Numbered from the stretch's first letter, positions 50,166-59,105 are shown. The stretch: 61,015 bases of DNA from JBGRPZ01 sp041725955 (GCA_041725955.1 JBGRQE010000013.1:1-61015), one strand, 5' to 3'. The notes: a model not told the origin generated them from the letters alone. Numbers and translations are program-made.

Positions 50166-51319
50166 GTTAGCTTTGAAGTACAACCAGAACTAGCTATTTT
50201 AGCTATTTCTAATTTATTATTTGATACTGAATAAAACTCTTTTAGTATTTTCTTTTTATATTCTTCTAGGTCTTTGTTTTTTAATAAGCTGAGAATACAA
50301 CCACCAAAACCTCCTCCAATTATTCTACTTCCAAGCACATAAGAAATGTTTGTGTTTATTTCAAAAATATTATCTACCAAGGTTGTACTTGCATTAAATA
50401 AATTTTCTATTCCTAGGTGTGAGTCATTAAGTAAATGACCTAGCTTTTGAAAGTCTTTATTTACAATTGCTTTCGTTGCTTTCTCAACTCTTTGATTCTC
50501 TTCTAAAATAAATTTTGTTCTCTGGAAAAGAGTATTATCCATATAATCTTGAAGTTCTTGCAGATATTCAATTTTTACTTCTCTTAAAGAGCTTACTTCA
50601 GGAAATGTTTTTTGAATATAAAATACAGCGTCTTCACATTGTTTCTTTCTCTTGTTATACCTTATTGAAGCTTTAGGATCTTTGTAATTTGGATTAATAA
50701 CTGCAAAAGTATATTCATCTAGATCTAAGGGGTGATATTCATAGCTCATATTTTTACAATCTAGAGAGAAAAAGTAATCTTTCTTCCCAATAAGACATGA
50801 GAATTGGTCCATAAGTCCACTTCTGATTCCAATATGATTATTTTCTGCCAGTTGCCCAATTCGAGCTAGCTGTACAGATGAAAGTTCAAGTTGGAAAATG
50901 TCGTTTATTGCAAAAGCGACAACAGTTTCTAATGCTGCCGAAGAAGATAGTCCGGCTTGAATGGGTATATCACTTCCTACAACAGCATTAAATCCAAAAT
51001 TTAGATGGGTCTTATTGTAAATCTCTTGAATTAATCCATAAATATATTTACCCCATAGTGGTAATTTGTTTATATCAGAATCAAGACTTAGCTGAATAGT
51101 TTCATTGTAGTTTAATGAGTGAATAGTAATTGAGTTTTTATTTATGGGTTGGATAGCTAAGATCATTGACTTATCAATAGTAAAAGGAAGAACAAGTCCT
51201 TGATTATAGTCGGTATGTTCTCCAATTATATTAACCTTGGCAGGGGAAGAATATATACTACAGTCTTTACCAAATAATTGGTAAAACTTTTTAGAAACAG
51301 TTTCTTTTAAATCAAGCAT
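50162..51319 (-). CDS. galK: Galactokinase
   Basis: This 385-aa GHMP kinase phosphorylates galactose at C1. The substrate signature VNIIGEHTDYNQGLVLPF lies near residue 29, the ATP loop PIQAGLSSSAALETVVAF near 124 and the C-terminal motif SRIIGGGFGGCILSLL near 335. Length is typical. It overlaps galM by 8 bp (galM upstream on the minus strand), so the two are translationally coupled. No galT or galE occurs in this window, so the rest of the Leloir route must be elsewhere or use a different pyrophosphorylase. Confidence 0.96.
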   Translation of the reverse strand: MLDLKETVSKKFYQLFGKDCSIYSSPAKVNIIGEHTDYNQGLVLPFTIDKSMILAIQPINKNSITIHSLNYNETIQLSLDSDINKLPLWGKYIYGLIQEIYNKTHLNFGFNAVVGSDIPIQAGLSSSAALETVVAFAINDIFQLELSSVQLARIGQLAENNHIGIRSGLMDQFSCLIGKKDYFFSLDCKNMSYEYHPLDLDEYTFAVINPNYKDPKASIRYNKRKKQCEDAVFYIQKTFPEVSSLREVKIEYLQELQDYMDNTLFQRTKFILEENQRVEKATKAIVNKDFQKLGHLLNDSHLGIENLFNASTTLVDNIFEINTNISYVLGSRIIGGGFGGCILSLLKNKDLEEYKKKILKEFYSVSNNKLEIAKIASSGCTSKLT

Positions 51320-52382
51320 TATCTGAAGGTGTTTGTCTTGTCGAAAAATGTAATGAGATAAAATGACTTTTCTTTTTACCTGCCTTTATTAGAGCCGTTT
51401 CATAGTTTGGGTTTTTAAAATTATTGGGGCAATAGCTGGGTTCAATACAAACTGCATTTCTATGTAAGTATCTTTTTCCAGTTCTTCCAGGCACTATACT
51501 GTCCATATAATTGCAAGAATATATCTGAACCCCCTGATAATCGGTATATACATCTAATATTCTTCCTGTCTTCTGAGAAGTAAGGGTAAGTATCTTTTTT
51601 GTGTAGTTTCTATCCTTATTAAATAACCAAAAATGATCGTAACCATTTCCATTATTTAAGTACTGATCATCATCATTTATAGATTCACCAATTTCTTTTG
51701 GCTCTGAAAAATCGAAGGGAGTATTCTTAATAGGAATTATTTTGCCTGTTACAATCAGATCTTTATTACTTTCCAGGATTTCATTTGATGCAACTTGTAA
51801 AAGGTGATTATGGATTTTTCCTTTTCCTTCTCCATTTAAATTAAAGTAGGCATGATTGGTTAAGTTAACTACTGTATCTTGGTCTGCGAAATATTCGTAT
51901 TTTATGGTAAGTGCACTGGTATTATCCCATGAATAAGTTACTTTAACTTTTAAATTACCTGGATAGCCTTCTTCTTTATCTTTTGATTCCAATAGAAACT
52001 CTATTGAGTTAGAGGTTTGCTTTCCTGTTGACCATATCTTTCTGCTGAATCGTAAATTCCCTCCATGAAGATGATGACCATCTTGATTTCTTGTAAGTTG
52101 ATATTCTTTTTCTCCTATTTGAAGCATTCCGTTTTTTGTACGATTGGCTGTTCTTCCAATAGTAGCGCCAAAATAATCACAGGCCGTTAAATAGTAATTC
52201 CAGTGATTATATCCTAAGGTAATTTCGTCAATGTTACCAAATTGATCCATCGTCTGGATTCCAACAATCCGGGCACCAAGATTTGATAAAAAAACACTTT
52301 CCTTTTTATTGTTTCTTAATTCAAAAAGATAAATTTCATTGTCGAATGAATCTTTTCCCCATAGCTGCTTTAGTTCTTCCAT
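51312..52382 (-). CDS. galM: Aldose 1-epimerase (galactose mutarotase)
   Basis: This 356-aa protein interconverts the alpha and beta anomers of galactose or glucose, feeding the alpha form to galactokinase. Family blocks are ATIGRTANRTKNG near residue 74 (Arg), HHLHGGNLRFSRKIWS near 97 (catalytic His), NLTNHAYFNLNG near 174 (His) and GVQIYSCNYMD near 282, with the catalytic Glu expected in CIEPSYCPN near 319. It has no signal peptide, so it acts in the cytoplasm. It is the first gene of the galM-galK unit. Confidence 0.93.
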   Translation of the reverse strand: MEELKQLWGKDSFDNEIYLFELRNNKKESVFLSNLGARIVGIQTMDQFGNIDEITLGYNHWNYYLTACDYFGATIGRTANRTKNGMLQIGEKEYQLTRNQDGHHLHGGNLRFSRKIWSTGKQTSNSIEFLLESKDKEEGYPGNLKVKVTYSWDNTSALTIKYEYFADQDTVVNLTNHAYFNLNGEGKGKIHNHLLQVASNEILESNKDLIVTGKIIPIKNTPFDFSEPKEIGESINDDDQYLNNGNGYDHFWLFNKDRNYTKKILTLTSQKTGRILDVYTDYQGVQIYSCNYMDSIVPGRTGKRYLHRNAVCIEPSYCPNNFKNPNYETALIKAGKKKSHFISLHFSTRQTPSDNA

Positions 52383-52589
52383 AATTTCTGTGTTTGTAGT
52401 TTAAGAAAAAGACATTGTGACTCTTGTAAAACAATTTAATTATGTTTTTTTATCTTAATTTAATGTAATTTAACATGAAAAGGTTCGATTTAGGAGTGAA
52501 ATAATTGAATATAGTGTGTAATTTATTCTCTTGTTTATATGATCTCTTCGATTTTTATGTCGTTTTATTTGATGGTGTTTTATTATTGT

Positions 52590-52621
52590 TTTGTCTTGCA
52601 ATTTTAATTGCATTATTTTTG
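52590..52621 (+). promoter_or_regulatory. Bacteroidota promoter for the gmhA unit
   Basis: TTTG (52590-52593), 20 nt, then TATTTTTG (52614-52621) match both consensus boxes. Transcription would start near 52627, inside a longer TTG-initiated frame, so the real gmhA start must be the ATG at 52647. The rest of the gap from 52383 shows no other feature. Confidence 0.75.
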
Positions 52622-52646
52622 TCTCGATTACTTTGAAAATATAATT

Positions 52647-53225
52647 ATGAGAATACGTGAATCTATTTTAGAATCTATTGAAGTAAAAAAGAAAATTGCT
52701 GAAAATGAAGTACTGCAAGCCATTTTAAGAAAACTTGCTGATGCTTGTGTCGAGAGCTTAAAGAATGGCGGAAAAGTACTATTTTGTGGTAATGGAGGTA
52801 GTGCTGCCGATGCCCAACATTTATCTGCAGAGTTATCAGGTCGTTTTTATTATGATCGTCCACCTTTAGCATCAGAAGCTTTACATGTAAATACTTCATA
52901 TCTTACTGCCGTAGCAAATGACTATTCTTATGATGAGGTTTATGCCAGAATGGTAAAGGCTACCGGTAAAGAAAATGATATATTGATTGGAATTTCTACC
53001 TCTGGAAATTCAAAGAATATAATAAAGGCTTTTGATGCAGCAAAGAATCTGAATATGAAATGTGCTGCTTTTACTGGTGAAACTGGTGGAGCAATGAAAG
53101 ATTATGCAGACTTTTTGATTAATGTTCCTTCCATGGATACTCCAAGAATTCAAGAATCGCACATTCTATTAGGGCACATCTTATGTGAGCTTATCGAAAG
53201 TGATATGTTTCCTCAAAATAAGTAA
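52647..53225 (+). CDS. gmhA: SIS-domain sedoheptulose 7-phosphate isomerase
   Basis: This 192-aa protein has the GmhA form of the sugar isomerase domain and turns sedoheptulose 7-phosphate into D-glycero-D-manno-heptose 7-phosphate. The phosphate loop is VLFCGNGGSAADAQHLSAE near residue 44, followed by LSGRFYYDRPPL, and a second loop is ILIGISTSGNSKNI near 113. HILLGHILCELIE near the C-terminus supplies the zinc His residues. I start it at 52647 because a promoter overlaps the longer reading. A gmhB-like gene follows after 19 bp. LPS or S-layer glycan heptose, or heptose nucleotides, are likely products. Confidence 0.92.
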   Translation: MRIRESILESIEVKKKIAENEVLQAILRKLADACVESLKNGGKVLFCGNGGSAADAQHLSAELSGRFYYDRPPLASEALHVNTSYLTAVANDYSYDEVYARMVKATGKENDILIGISTSGNSKNIIKAFDAAKNLNMKCAAFTGETGGAMKDYADFLINVPSMDTPRIQESHILLGHILCELIESDMFPQNK

Positions 53226-53244
53226 ATGATTTAAATTGTATAGA

Positions 53245-53799
53245 ATGTTTGAAAAAACTCAAATTGATTCTACGTGGACATTATTTTTGGATCGTGATGG
53301 AGTAATCAATAAAAGAATTCCAGACGATTATGTGAAAAAGATTGATGAGTTTCAGTTTTTGAAAGGGGTAAAGGATGCAATTTCGTTTTTTCCGACAATG
53401 TTTTCACGGGTCTTTATAGTTACAAATCAACAAGGAATTGGTAAAGGTTGGATGACAGAACAAGATCTTCAGAAGGTTCATACTTTTATGCTTGAAGAAA
53501 TCAAGAATAATGGTGGGCATATCGATCGTGTTTTTCACTGTCCTGCACTAAAGTCAGAGAATAGTAATTATAGAAAACCTAGGCCAGGTATGGCATTGCA
53601 AGCTAAAGAGGAGTTTCCTGAAATAGATTTGAAGAAGTCTATAATGGTGGGTGATTCCTTATCGGATATGGAGTTTGCAAAAAATGCGGGAATGTTTTCA
53701 GTTTTTATTAAATCAGACTCAGATTATAGTAAGCAAGCTTTGGCTATGTCTGATTTACATTTTGATCGACTAATTGAATTTGCTGAATATTTGAAATAA
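53245..53799 (+). CDS. gmhB: GmhB-like HAD phosphatase
   Basis: This 184-aa protein is a HAD hydrolase of the GmhB/HisB-N group, expected to remove the C7 phosphate of heptose 1,7-bisphosphate. The nucleophile motif is LFLDRDGVIN near residue 15, motif II is IVTNQQGIGKGWM, and motif IV is IMVGDSLSDMEFAKNAGM. The cysteine-rich zinc loop of canonical GmhB is missing: where it has a C-x-H...C-x-C pattern, this protein has HCPALKSENSNYRKPRPGM with a single Cys. I use the ATG at 53245, not a TTG at 53236. It lies between gmhA and the symporter gene. Confidence 0.87.
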   Translation: MFEKTQIDSTWTLFLDRDGVINKRIPDDYVKKIDEFQFLKGVKDAISFFPTMFSRVFIVTNQQGIGKGWMTEQDLQKVHTFMLEEIKNNGGHIDRVFHCPALKSENSNYRKPRPGMALQAKEEFPEIDLKKSIMVGDSLSDMEFAKNAGMFSVFIKSDSDYSKQALAMSDLHFDRLIEFAEYLK

Positions 53800-53816
53800 G
53801 AATTAAATACATTACA

Positions 53817-55295
53817 GTGACCGAAAACCTAAGTTTAATCTATTTTGGGGTATATACCCTTTTTTTATTTTTTATAGCATGGATTACATCACGTAAAGCA
53901 ACAAACTCAACCTATTTTGTTGGTAACAGAAAATCGCCATGGTATTTGGTTGCCTATGGAATGATTGGAACTTCACTTTCGGGAGTTACCTTTATTTCTG
54001 TTCCTGGATGGGTGGGGAGTAGTGGCTTTTCTTATATGATGGTGGTTTTCGGTTACATATTTGGTTATCTTACAATTATAGGGGTGTTGCTGCCCCTGTA
54101 TTATCGCATGAAGCTAACTTCTATATATACATATCTCGAGAAGAGATTTGGCTTTTGGACCTATAAAACCGGAGCATTTTTCTTTCTGTTATCTAGGTTT
54201 ATTGGTGCCGCCTTTCGAATGTTTATAGTGGTTGAGGTGCTTCAGCTTTTTGTTTTTGGTCAGTATGATTTGCCTTTTGTGGCTGTAGTTACTCTCTTTA
54301 TTCTTCTTATTCTTTTGTATTCGATTAAGGGCGGGATACGTACTATAGTTTTTACAGATACTCTTCAAACTACCTTTATGCTTTTGGCAGTTTTTCTGTC
54401 TATATATTATATAAAGCAAGGATTGGGTTTGGAATGGAGTGGATTGGCCAATGTGGTTTCCAGTAGCAGTTATTCTGATATGATTGTATCTGACTGGGGG
54501 CATAACCAGCATTTCTTGAAGCAGTTTTTTAGCGGAATGTTTATAGCTATTGTAATGACTGGTCTGGATCAGGATATGATGCAAAAGAACTTAAGCTGTA
54601 AATCATTGAAAGATGCTCAGAAGAATATGTTTGCTTTGAGTATGGTTCTTGTTGTTGTGAATTTTATCTTCCTGGTTTTGGGAGTGCTTCTATATTACTA
54701 TGCCGAACAAAGTGGGATTCAGATTCCATCAAAAACAGATCATATTTTTCCTCTAATTGCATTGGAGAGTTTGGGACCTATTGCTGCTGCAGTCTTTGTT
54801 ATCGGACTGGTTTCTGCAGCTTATTCCAGTGCAGATAGTGCAATTACTGCTCTGACGACTTCTTTCTGTATCGATATGTTGGATATGGAGAAATGGAAAA
54901 GAAGCGATTTATATAAGCAAAGAAGTAGAATGCTTGTTCATCTTGGAATTTCTACCTTTCTGATTGCTTTGATGGTATTATTTAAAGAGATTAATAATGA
55001 AGCAGTGATTTCCAGTATTTTCACTGTTGCGGGTTATACATACGGACCTCTATTGGGATTTTTTGCCTTTGGATTGTTTTGTAATTATAAAATAAATGAT
55101 AAGATTATTCCTTATATAGCTATACTAGCACCTATTCTCAGTTATATTATTAAATGGTATTCATCCAATTATCTTCAATATAACTTTGGTTTTGAATTAT
55201 TGATACTTAATGGAGCGATTACCTACTTATTTATGTTTGTATTCAGAAACAAATCCCGAAAAATATATCATTTAGAAAATCATGAAGAATTTTAG
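53817..55295 (+). CDS. Sodium:solute symporter (SSS family)
   Basis: This 492-aa protein has about thirteen membrane helices and the SSS family features: ISVPGWVGSSGFSYMMVVFG near residue 62, LSRFIGAAFRMFIVVEV near 124, and the Na2-site helix with VFVIGLVSAAYSSADSAITA near 325, whose Ser residues bind sodium. It starts at a GTG only 17 bp after gmhB, and its end overlaps the glutamine synthetase start by 14 bp. The substrate is unknown; position in a heptose/glutamine unit could mean a sugar or amino acid, but sequence alone does not decide. Confidence 0.9.
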   Translation: MTENLSLIYFGVYTLFLFFIAWITSRKATNSTYFVGNRKSPWYLVAYGMIGTSLSGVTFISVPGWVGSSGFSYMMVVFGYIFGYLTIIGVLLPLYYRMKLTSIYTYLEKRFGFWTYKTGAFFFLLSRFIGAAFRMFIVVEVLQLFVFGQYDLPFVAVVTLFILLILLYSIKGGIRTIVFTDTLQTTFMLLAVFLSIYYIKQGLGLEWSGLANVVSSSSYSDMIVSDWGHNQHFLKQFFSGMFIAIVMTGLDQDMMQKNLSCKSLKDAQKNMFALSMVLVVVNFIFLVLGVLLYYYAEQSGIQIPSKTDHIFPLIALESLGPIAAAVFVIGLVSAAYSSADSAITALTTSFCIDMLDMEKWKRSDLYKQRSRMLVHLGISTFLIALMVLFKEINNEAVISSIFTVAGYTYGPLLGFFAFGLFCNYKINDKIIPYIAILAPILSYIIKWYSSNYLQYNFGFELLILNGAITYLFMFVFRNKSRKIYHLENHEEF

Positions 55296-57468
55296 ATTTA
55301 GAGCAATCGAAAAGGTTCTGGAAAGAAAAAGAGTTGATGTTTCTTTTCCTTCCGAAAGGGTCTCTGACTATTACGGTAGTCTTACTTTTAACATCGAAAC
55401 TATGATGGAGTGGCTTCCACCAGAAGCTTTTGATGCTGTGATGGCCGATATTGAAAAAGGCATTCGAATTGATCGGAAGATTGCCGATCAGGTAGCTTCA
55501 GGTATGAAATCCTGGGCTATAAAAAACGGAGCTTCACATTATACACATTGGTTTCAACCTTTAACCGGTACCACCGCCGAGAAGCATGATTCTTTTCTTG
55601 GATTGAAGAAGAATAAAGCTATTGTTGAGTTTCAAGGTGAATCTTTGATTCAGCAAGAACCTGATGCTTCTAGTTTTCCAAATGGAGGAATCCGAAACAC
55701 TTTTGAGGCTCGTGGTTATACTGCATGGGATCCTACTTCTCCGGCATTTATTGTAGATAACACCTTATGTATTCCTACGGTTTTTGTTGCTTATACAGGA
55801 GAATGTTTGGATTTTAAAACCCCGGTATTACGTTCTGTTGAAGCCGTTGACAGAGCTGCATTAAAGGTGGCAAAGTTGTTTTCTCCTGAAATCAAAGTTG
55901 TAAAACCAACATTAGGGTGGGAGCAAGAGTATTTTTTGGTTGATGCCGCAATTTGCACCGCTCGCCCCGATCTTACTCTTGTAGGACGCACCTTGTTTGG
56001 GCACGCTTCTGCAAAAGATCAGCAAATGTCTGACCACTACTTTGGTGCTATTCATGAGCGTACTGTCGACTTTATGAAAGACTTGGAAATTGAAGCCCAT
56101 AAGTTGGGTATTCCATTAAAGACCCGTCATAATGAGGTGGCCCCAAGTCAGTTTGAGTGTGCACCTATTTACGAGGAAGTGAATGTGGCAGTAGATCACA
56201 ATCTGTTGTTGATGCATTTGATTCAAAAGATTGCACGTAAGCATCATTATGTTGCTCTTATGCAAGAGAAACCTTATGCCGGAATTAATGGTTCTGGTAA
56301 GCATAATAACTGGTCGTTGGCAGCCGATGGTAAGATTAACCTACTTACTCCCGGAAAAACAGAGAAGTCGAATATGCGTTTCCTTGCATTCTTGGTTTCT
56401 GTGCTTAAGGCTGTAAATGATCATGAGGAAATTCTTCGTGCCAGTATTGCTTCTGCAAGTAACGATCTTCGCTTGGGTGGTCATGAAGCACCTCCTGCAA
56501 TTATGTCGGTATTTATTGGTTCTCAGCTTACAAAGACTTTAAATGATATCGAAAAAGCAAAGAGTAGAGAAGAGTTTGTTTCTCAACCTCAGTCAGGTGG
56601 AAATTTGGATATAGCCATGATTCCTGAAATTTTGCTTGATAACACCGATAGAAACAGAACATCTCCATTTGCATTTACTGGTAATAAGTTTGAATTTAGA
56701 GCTGTTGGATCGACTATGAATCCTGCTAGTCCGATGTTTGTTCTAAATACAATAATTGCCGATGCTTTGGTTCAATTCAACAATAATGTAGAAGCTAAAA
56801 TCGAGGAAGGAGCCAAGAAAGAAACTGCCATCTTCGAAACCATTCAGGAATTTAGTGTAGATTCTCGTCGTATTCGATTTGAAGGAAATAACTATTCCGA
56901 AGAGTGGGTAGAAGAGGCCAAAAAGCGTGGTTTATCTAATCATGCCGATACTTATGATGCGATGCAAGTGATTAAACACGAAAATGTTTGCGATTTGTTT
57001 ACCAAACATGAAGTGTTTAATTCTACTGAGTTAAGAGCACGATATGAAATTATGATGGAATCATTTACCAAAACCATTCAAATCGAATCGCGTTTAATGG
57101 GAGATATGGCCATAAATCATATTGTTCCTACTGCCATTAAGTATCAGAACGTATTGATCAAGAATGCTCAGGGTTTAAGAGATGTTTTAGATGAGAAGAC
57201 TTTTTCGCAATTGGCGCAAAGTCAAATTCAAAATATCAAAACCATTTCATTGCATATCGAAAGCATCAAGAACAATGTTGAAGAAATGATTGAGGCCCGT
57301 AAAAAGGCAAACGTTTTACCAACTACCGAAGAAAAGGCATATGCTTATGCCAAGACTGTTCGTCCGTTTCTTGATGTAATTCGTAAGGCTGTTGATTATT
57401 TGGAGTTAATGGTTGATGATGAATTATGGCCATTGCCTAAGTATAGAGAATTGCTTTTTATGAAATAA
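55282..57468 (+). CDS. glnN: Glutamine synthetase type III
   Basis: This 728-aa protein is a full-length GSIII, the large form typical of Bacteroidota, assimilating ammonium into glutamate with ATP. It begins MKNFRFRAIEKVLERKRVDV. Characteristic GSIII blocks are FNIETMMEWLP near residue 35, FPNGGIRNTFEARGYTAWDP near 132 and NEVAPSQFECAPIYEEVN near 285, with the ATP/glutamate region KPYAGINGSGKHNNWSL near 329 and NRTSPFAFTGNKFEFRAVGS near 456. It overlaps the symporter gene by 14 bp and closes the gmhA-gmhB-symporter unit. An independent promoter may exist inside the symporter gene but is not evident. Confidence 0.96.
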   Translation: MKNFRFRAIEKVLERKRVDVSFPSERVSDYYGSLTFNIETMMEWLPPEAFDAVMADIEKGIRIDRKIADQVASGMKSWAIKNGASHYTHWFQPLTGTTAEKHDSFLGLKKNKAIVEFQGESLIQQEPDASSFPNGGIRNTFEARGYTAWDPTSPAFIVDNTLCIPTVFVAYTGECLDFKTPVLRSVEAVDRAALKVAKLFSPEIKVVKPTLGWEQEYFLVDAAICTARPDLTLVGRTLFGHASAKDQQMSDHYFGAIHERTVDFMKDLEIEAHKLGIPLKTRHNEVAPSQFECAPIYEEVNVAVDHNLLLMHLIQKIARKHHYVALMQEKPYAGINGSGKHNNWSLAADGKINLLTPGKTEKSNMRFLAFLVSVLKAVNDHEEILRASIASASNDLRLGGHEAPPAIMSVFIGSQLTKTLNDIEKAKSREEFVSQPQSGGNLDIAMIPEILLDNTDRNRTSPFAFTGNKFEFRAVGSTMNPASPMFVLNTIIADALVQFNNNVEAKIEEGAKKETAIFETIQEFSVDSRRIRFEGNNYSEEWVEEAKKRGLSNHADTYDAMQVIKHENVCDLFTKHEVFNSTELRARYEIMMESFTKTIQIESRLMGDMAINHIVPTAIKYQNVLIKNAQGLRDVLDEKTFSQLAQSQIQNIKTISLHIESIKNNVEEMIEARKKANVLPTTEEKAYAYAKTVRPFLDVIRKAVDYLELMVDDELWPLPKYRELLFMK

Positions 57469-57515
57469 TAGTAAGGCATTAATTCAATGTGAATAATTGC
57501 CGTATTACAGATATA

Positions 57516-57560
57516 GAGAGGGGAGGATAAGGATTTTGATTTTTATTTTTCCCTCTTTTT
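57516..57560 (+). terminator. Terminator of glnN
   Basis: AGAGGG within 57517-57523 can pair with CCCTCT at 57551-57556, followed by T's. The loop is long and T-rich. A weaker stem GGCATTAATTCA/TGAATAATTGCC precedes it at about 57476-57511. Confidence 0.55.
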
Positions 57561-57693
57561 TATATATATTTGGTAGTGTTTATTGTATTTTATCGTGTTT
57601 GGAAGAACCCCTTGCTGGCCATTGATTATTGTTTTATGTATGGGAATGATGGCTTTAAAGATAGAGTTCTGTCCGACAAAAAATTATATACGA

Positions 57694-58821
57694 ATGAAAA
57701 AGTTATTTATATCTATTGGGCTTGTGGCTCTATTCTTATTGTATGCTATCGATGTCTTTTCGCAATATAAGGTGTATCCGATACAAGCCGAAAAATCAAA
57801 GAAAACTACAGGATTAGTATATTCTCTGCCGCAGACAGTGTTTCAAATTGATGTTGTTGTGCTAAAACGTAAGCATTTAAGAGGTCCTTTTGCCGACTTT
57901 GCCGAAGAATTGCTTGGTTTGAAAGATGTGGTTTCTTACGATTATGAAAACTATCAGATTGCAGATATTTCGGTTACCGAAGATGTTGAACCCGATCCAG
58001 AGGCTTCGTATATTATTGCCTTAGATCAAAAGCAATCTAAAGAAAATCAGGTAGAGTTTGTGTTTAACAACAATGGAACTTTTCAGGGAATAGAGAGTTT
58101 GTCCGATTTGAAGAAGAATAAAAGCAAAGTGCTTCCACAAAGAATAAATAGAACCGATCTTCGAGCTAGTGGTTTCAGATCATTAAAGCCTTCTACCGAT
58201 TCGGTGATTCGTAAGATCTGTGTCGGAAATAAAGAAAAAACTTTGGTCTCTCATTTTAAGTCTTTCGCTAAGATATCGGATAAGGATTTAGCTCAAAAGA
58301 TTGTTGAAAAGATTGAACGCTTACGAATGAGTCAGCTCGACTTAATATCGGGCGATTTAGATGTTGCCTACAGTAAAGAAGCATTGGCCTATATGGATAA
58401 ACGATTAGATCGGGCAATTTCTGAATATCTTGATTTATTTCGCGGAGCAATAATCGAATCTCAAGAAGTTCATCATATATATTTTGTGCCGAAAAAGGAA
58501 AAGAAGTTTGAAGTATGTCGCTTTTCAAACAAATTTGGAATAGTAGAGCATGGAAGCTCAAAAGGAGAACCATTGCTTATGCATATCGACTTGTCGGGAA
58601 TGGATAATTTACATAAACTGCTTGGCAATACTTCTGCAAAAGAGAATGATGGCATATTCTATAGAGTTCCCTTAAATTCGAATGTGAAGATTGTGTATAA
58701 AGATAAGTTGTTGTGGAATTCCAGATGTTTGCTGCCTCAGTATGGACCCGTGTTTCAAGGGGGAATAGGTGTTTCGGGAGTGGAGTATTCCGAGAATGGA
58801 CATGTGAAAAGGCTTAAATGA
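57694..58821 (+). CDS. DUF4831 family exported protein
   Basis: This 375-aa protein starts with a signal peptide, MKKLFISIGLVALFLLYAID then VFSQ, cleaved near residue 24. I chose the ATG at 57694 for this reason; the frame is open 37 codons further up. The mature protein resembles DUF4831: LVYSLPQTVFQIDVVVLKRK near residue 40, KDVVSYDYENYQIADISVTE near 84, and late SGMDNLHKLLG and DGIFYRVPLNSNVKI blocks. It should lie in the periplasm or on the outer membrane. The family is Bacteroidota-specific with no known function. A 22-bp repeat array follows the gene. Confidence 0.82.
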   Translation: MKKLFISIGLVALFLLYAIDVFSQYKVYPIQAEKSKKTTGLVYSLPQTVFQIDVVVLKRKHLRGPFADFAEELLGLKDVVSYDYENYQIADISVTEDVEPDPEASYIIALDQKQSKENQVEFVFNNNGTFQGIESLSDLKKNKSKVLPQRINRTDLRASGFRSLKPSTDSVIRKICVGNKEKTLVSHFKSFAKISDKDLAQKIVEKIERLRMSQLDLISGDLDVAYSKEALAYMDKRLDRAISEYLDLFRGAIIESQEVHHIYFVPKKEKKFEVCRFSNKFGIVEHGSSKGEPLLMHIDLSGMDNLHKLLGNTSAKENDGIFYRVPLNSNVKIVYKDKLLWNSRCLLPQYGPVFQGGIGVSGVEYSENGHVKRLK

Positions 58822-58885
58822 TTGGGGATTTAGCTTTCCCTTTCTGGAGTTCGAAATTCGAAATCTGATTATCGAAATCTAAGCA

Positions 58886-59105
58886 AGCCAGTGGGAACGG
58901 CAATCTGAGCCAGTGGGAACGGCAATCTGAGCTAGTGGGAATGGCAATTTGAGCCAGTGGGAATGACAATCTGAGCTAGTGGGAATGACAATCTGAGCTA
59001 CTGCCAACGACCCGCTGAGTTACTGCCAACGACCCGCTGAGCTCGTGGGAATGATCCGCCGAGGCAGTCAAAATGATAACTTGAGGCAGTGAGAAGCTAC
59101 ATCTG
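58886..59105. repeat. Tandem array of ten 22-bp units
   Basis: Ten units of exactly 22 bp start at 58886, 58908, 58930, 58952, 58974, 58996, 59018, 59040, 59062 and 59084. The first five agree with AGCYAGTGGGAAYGRCAATC plus TG; units 6-7 carry AGCTACTGCCAACGACCCGC-like sequence; the last three decay. The first two units are identical. The array is richer in G and C than its surroundings. The period is not a multiple of three, so it does not encode a repeat protein. It occupies most of the 325-bp gap between the convergent DUF4831 and T9SS genes. Confidence 0.93.

Noticed and set aside
52608..52646. Longer gmhA starting at a TTG
   Set aside because: A full -33/-7 promoter occupies 52590-52621, so transcription would start inside the extension; the ATG at 52647 fits the family.
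54189..54584. 131-aa minus-strand frame inside the sodium symporter gene
   Set aside because: It is a shadow of a conserved transporter and contains no recognisable domain.
58886..59105. CRISPR array
   Set aside because: Units abut each other with no spacers, lack a palindromic core, drift steadily in sequence, and no cas gene is present.
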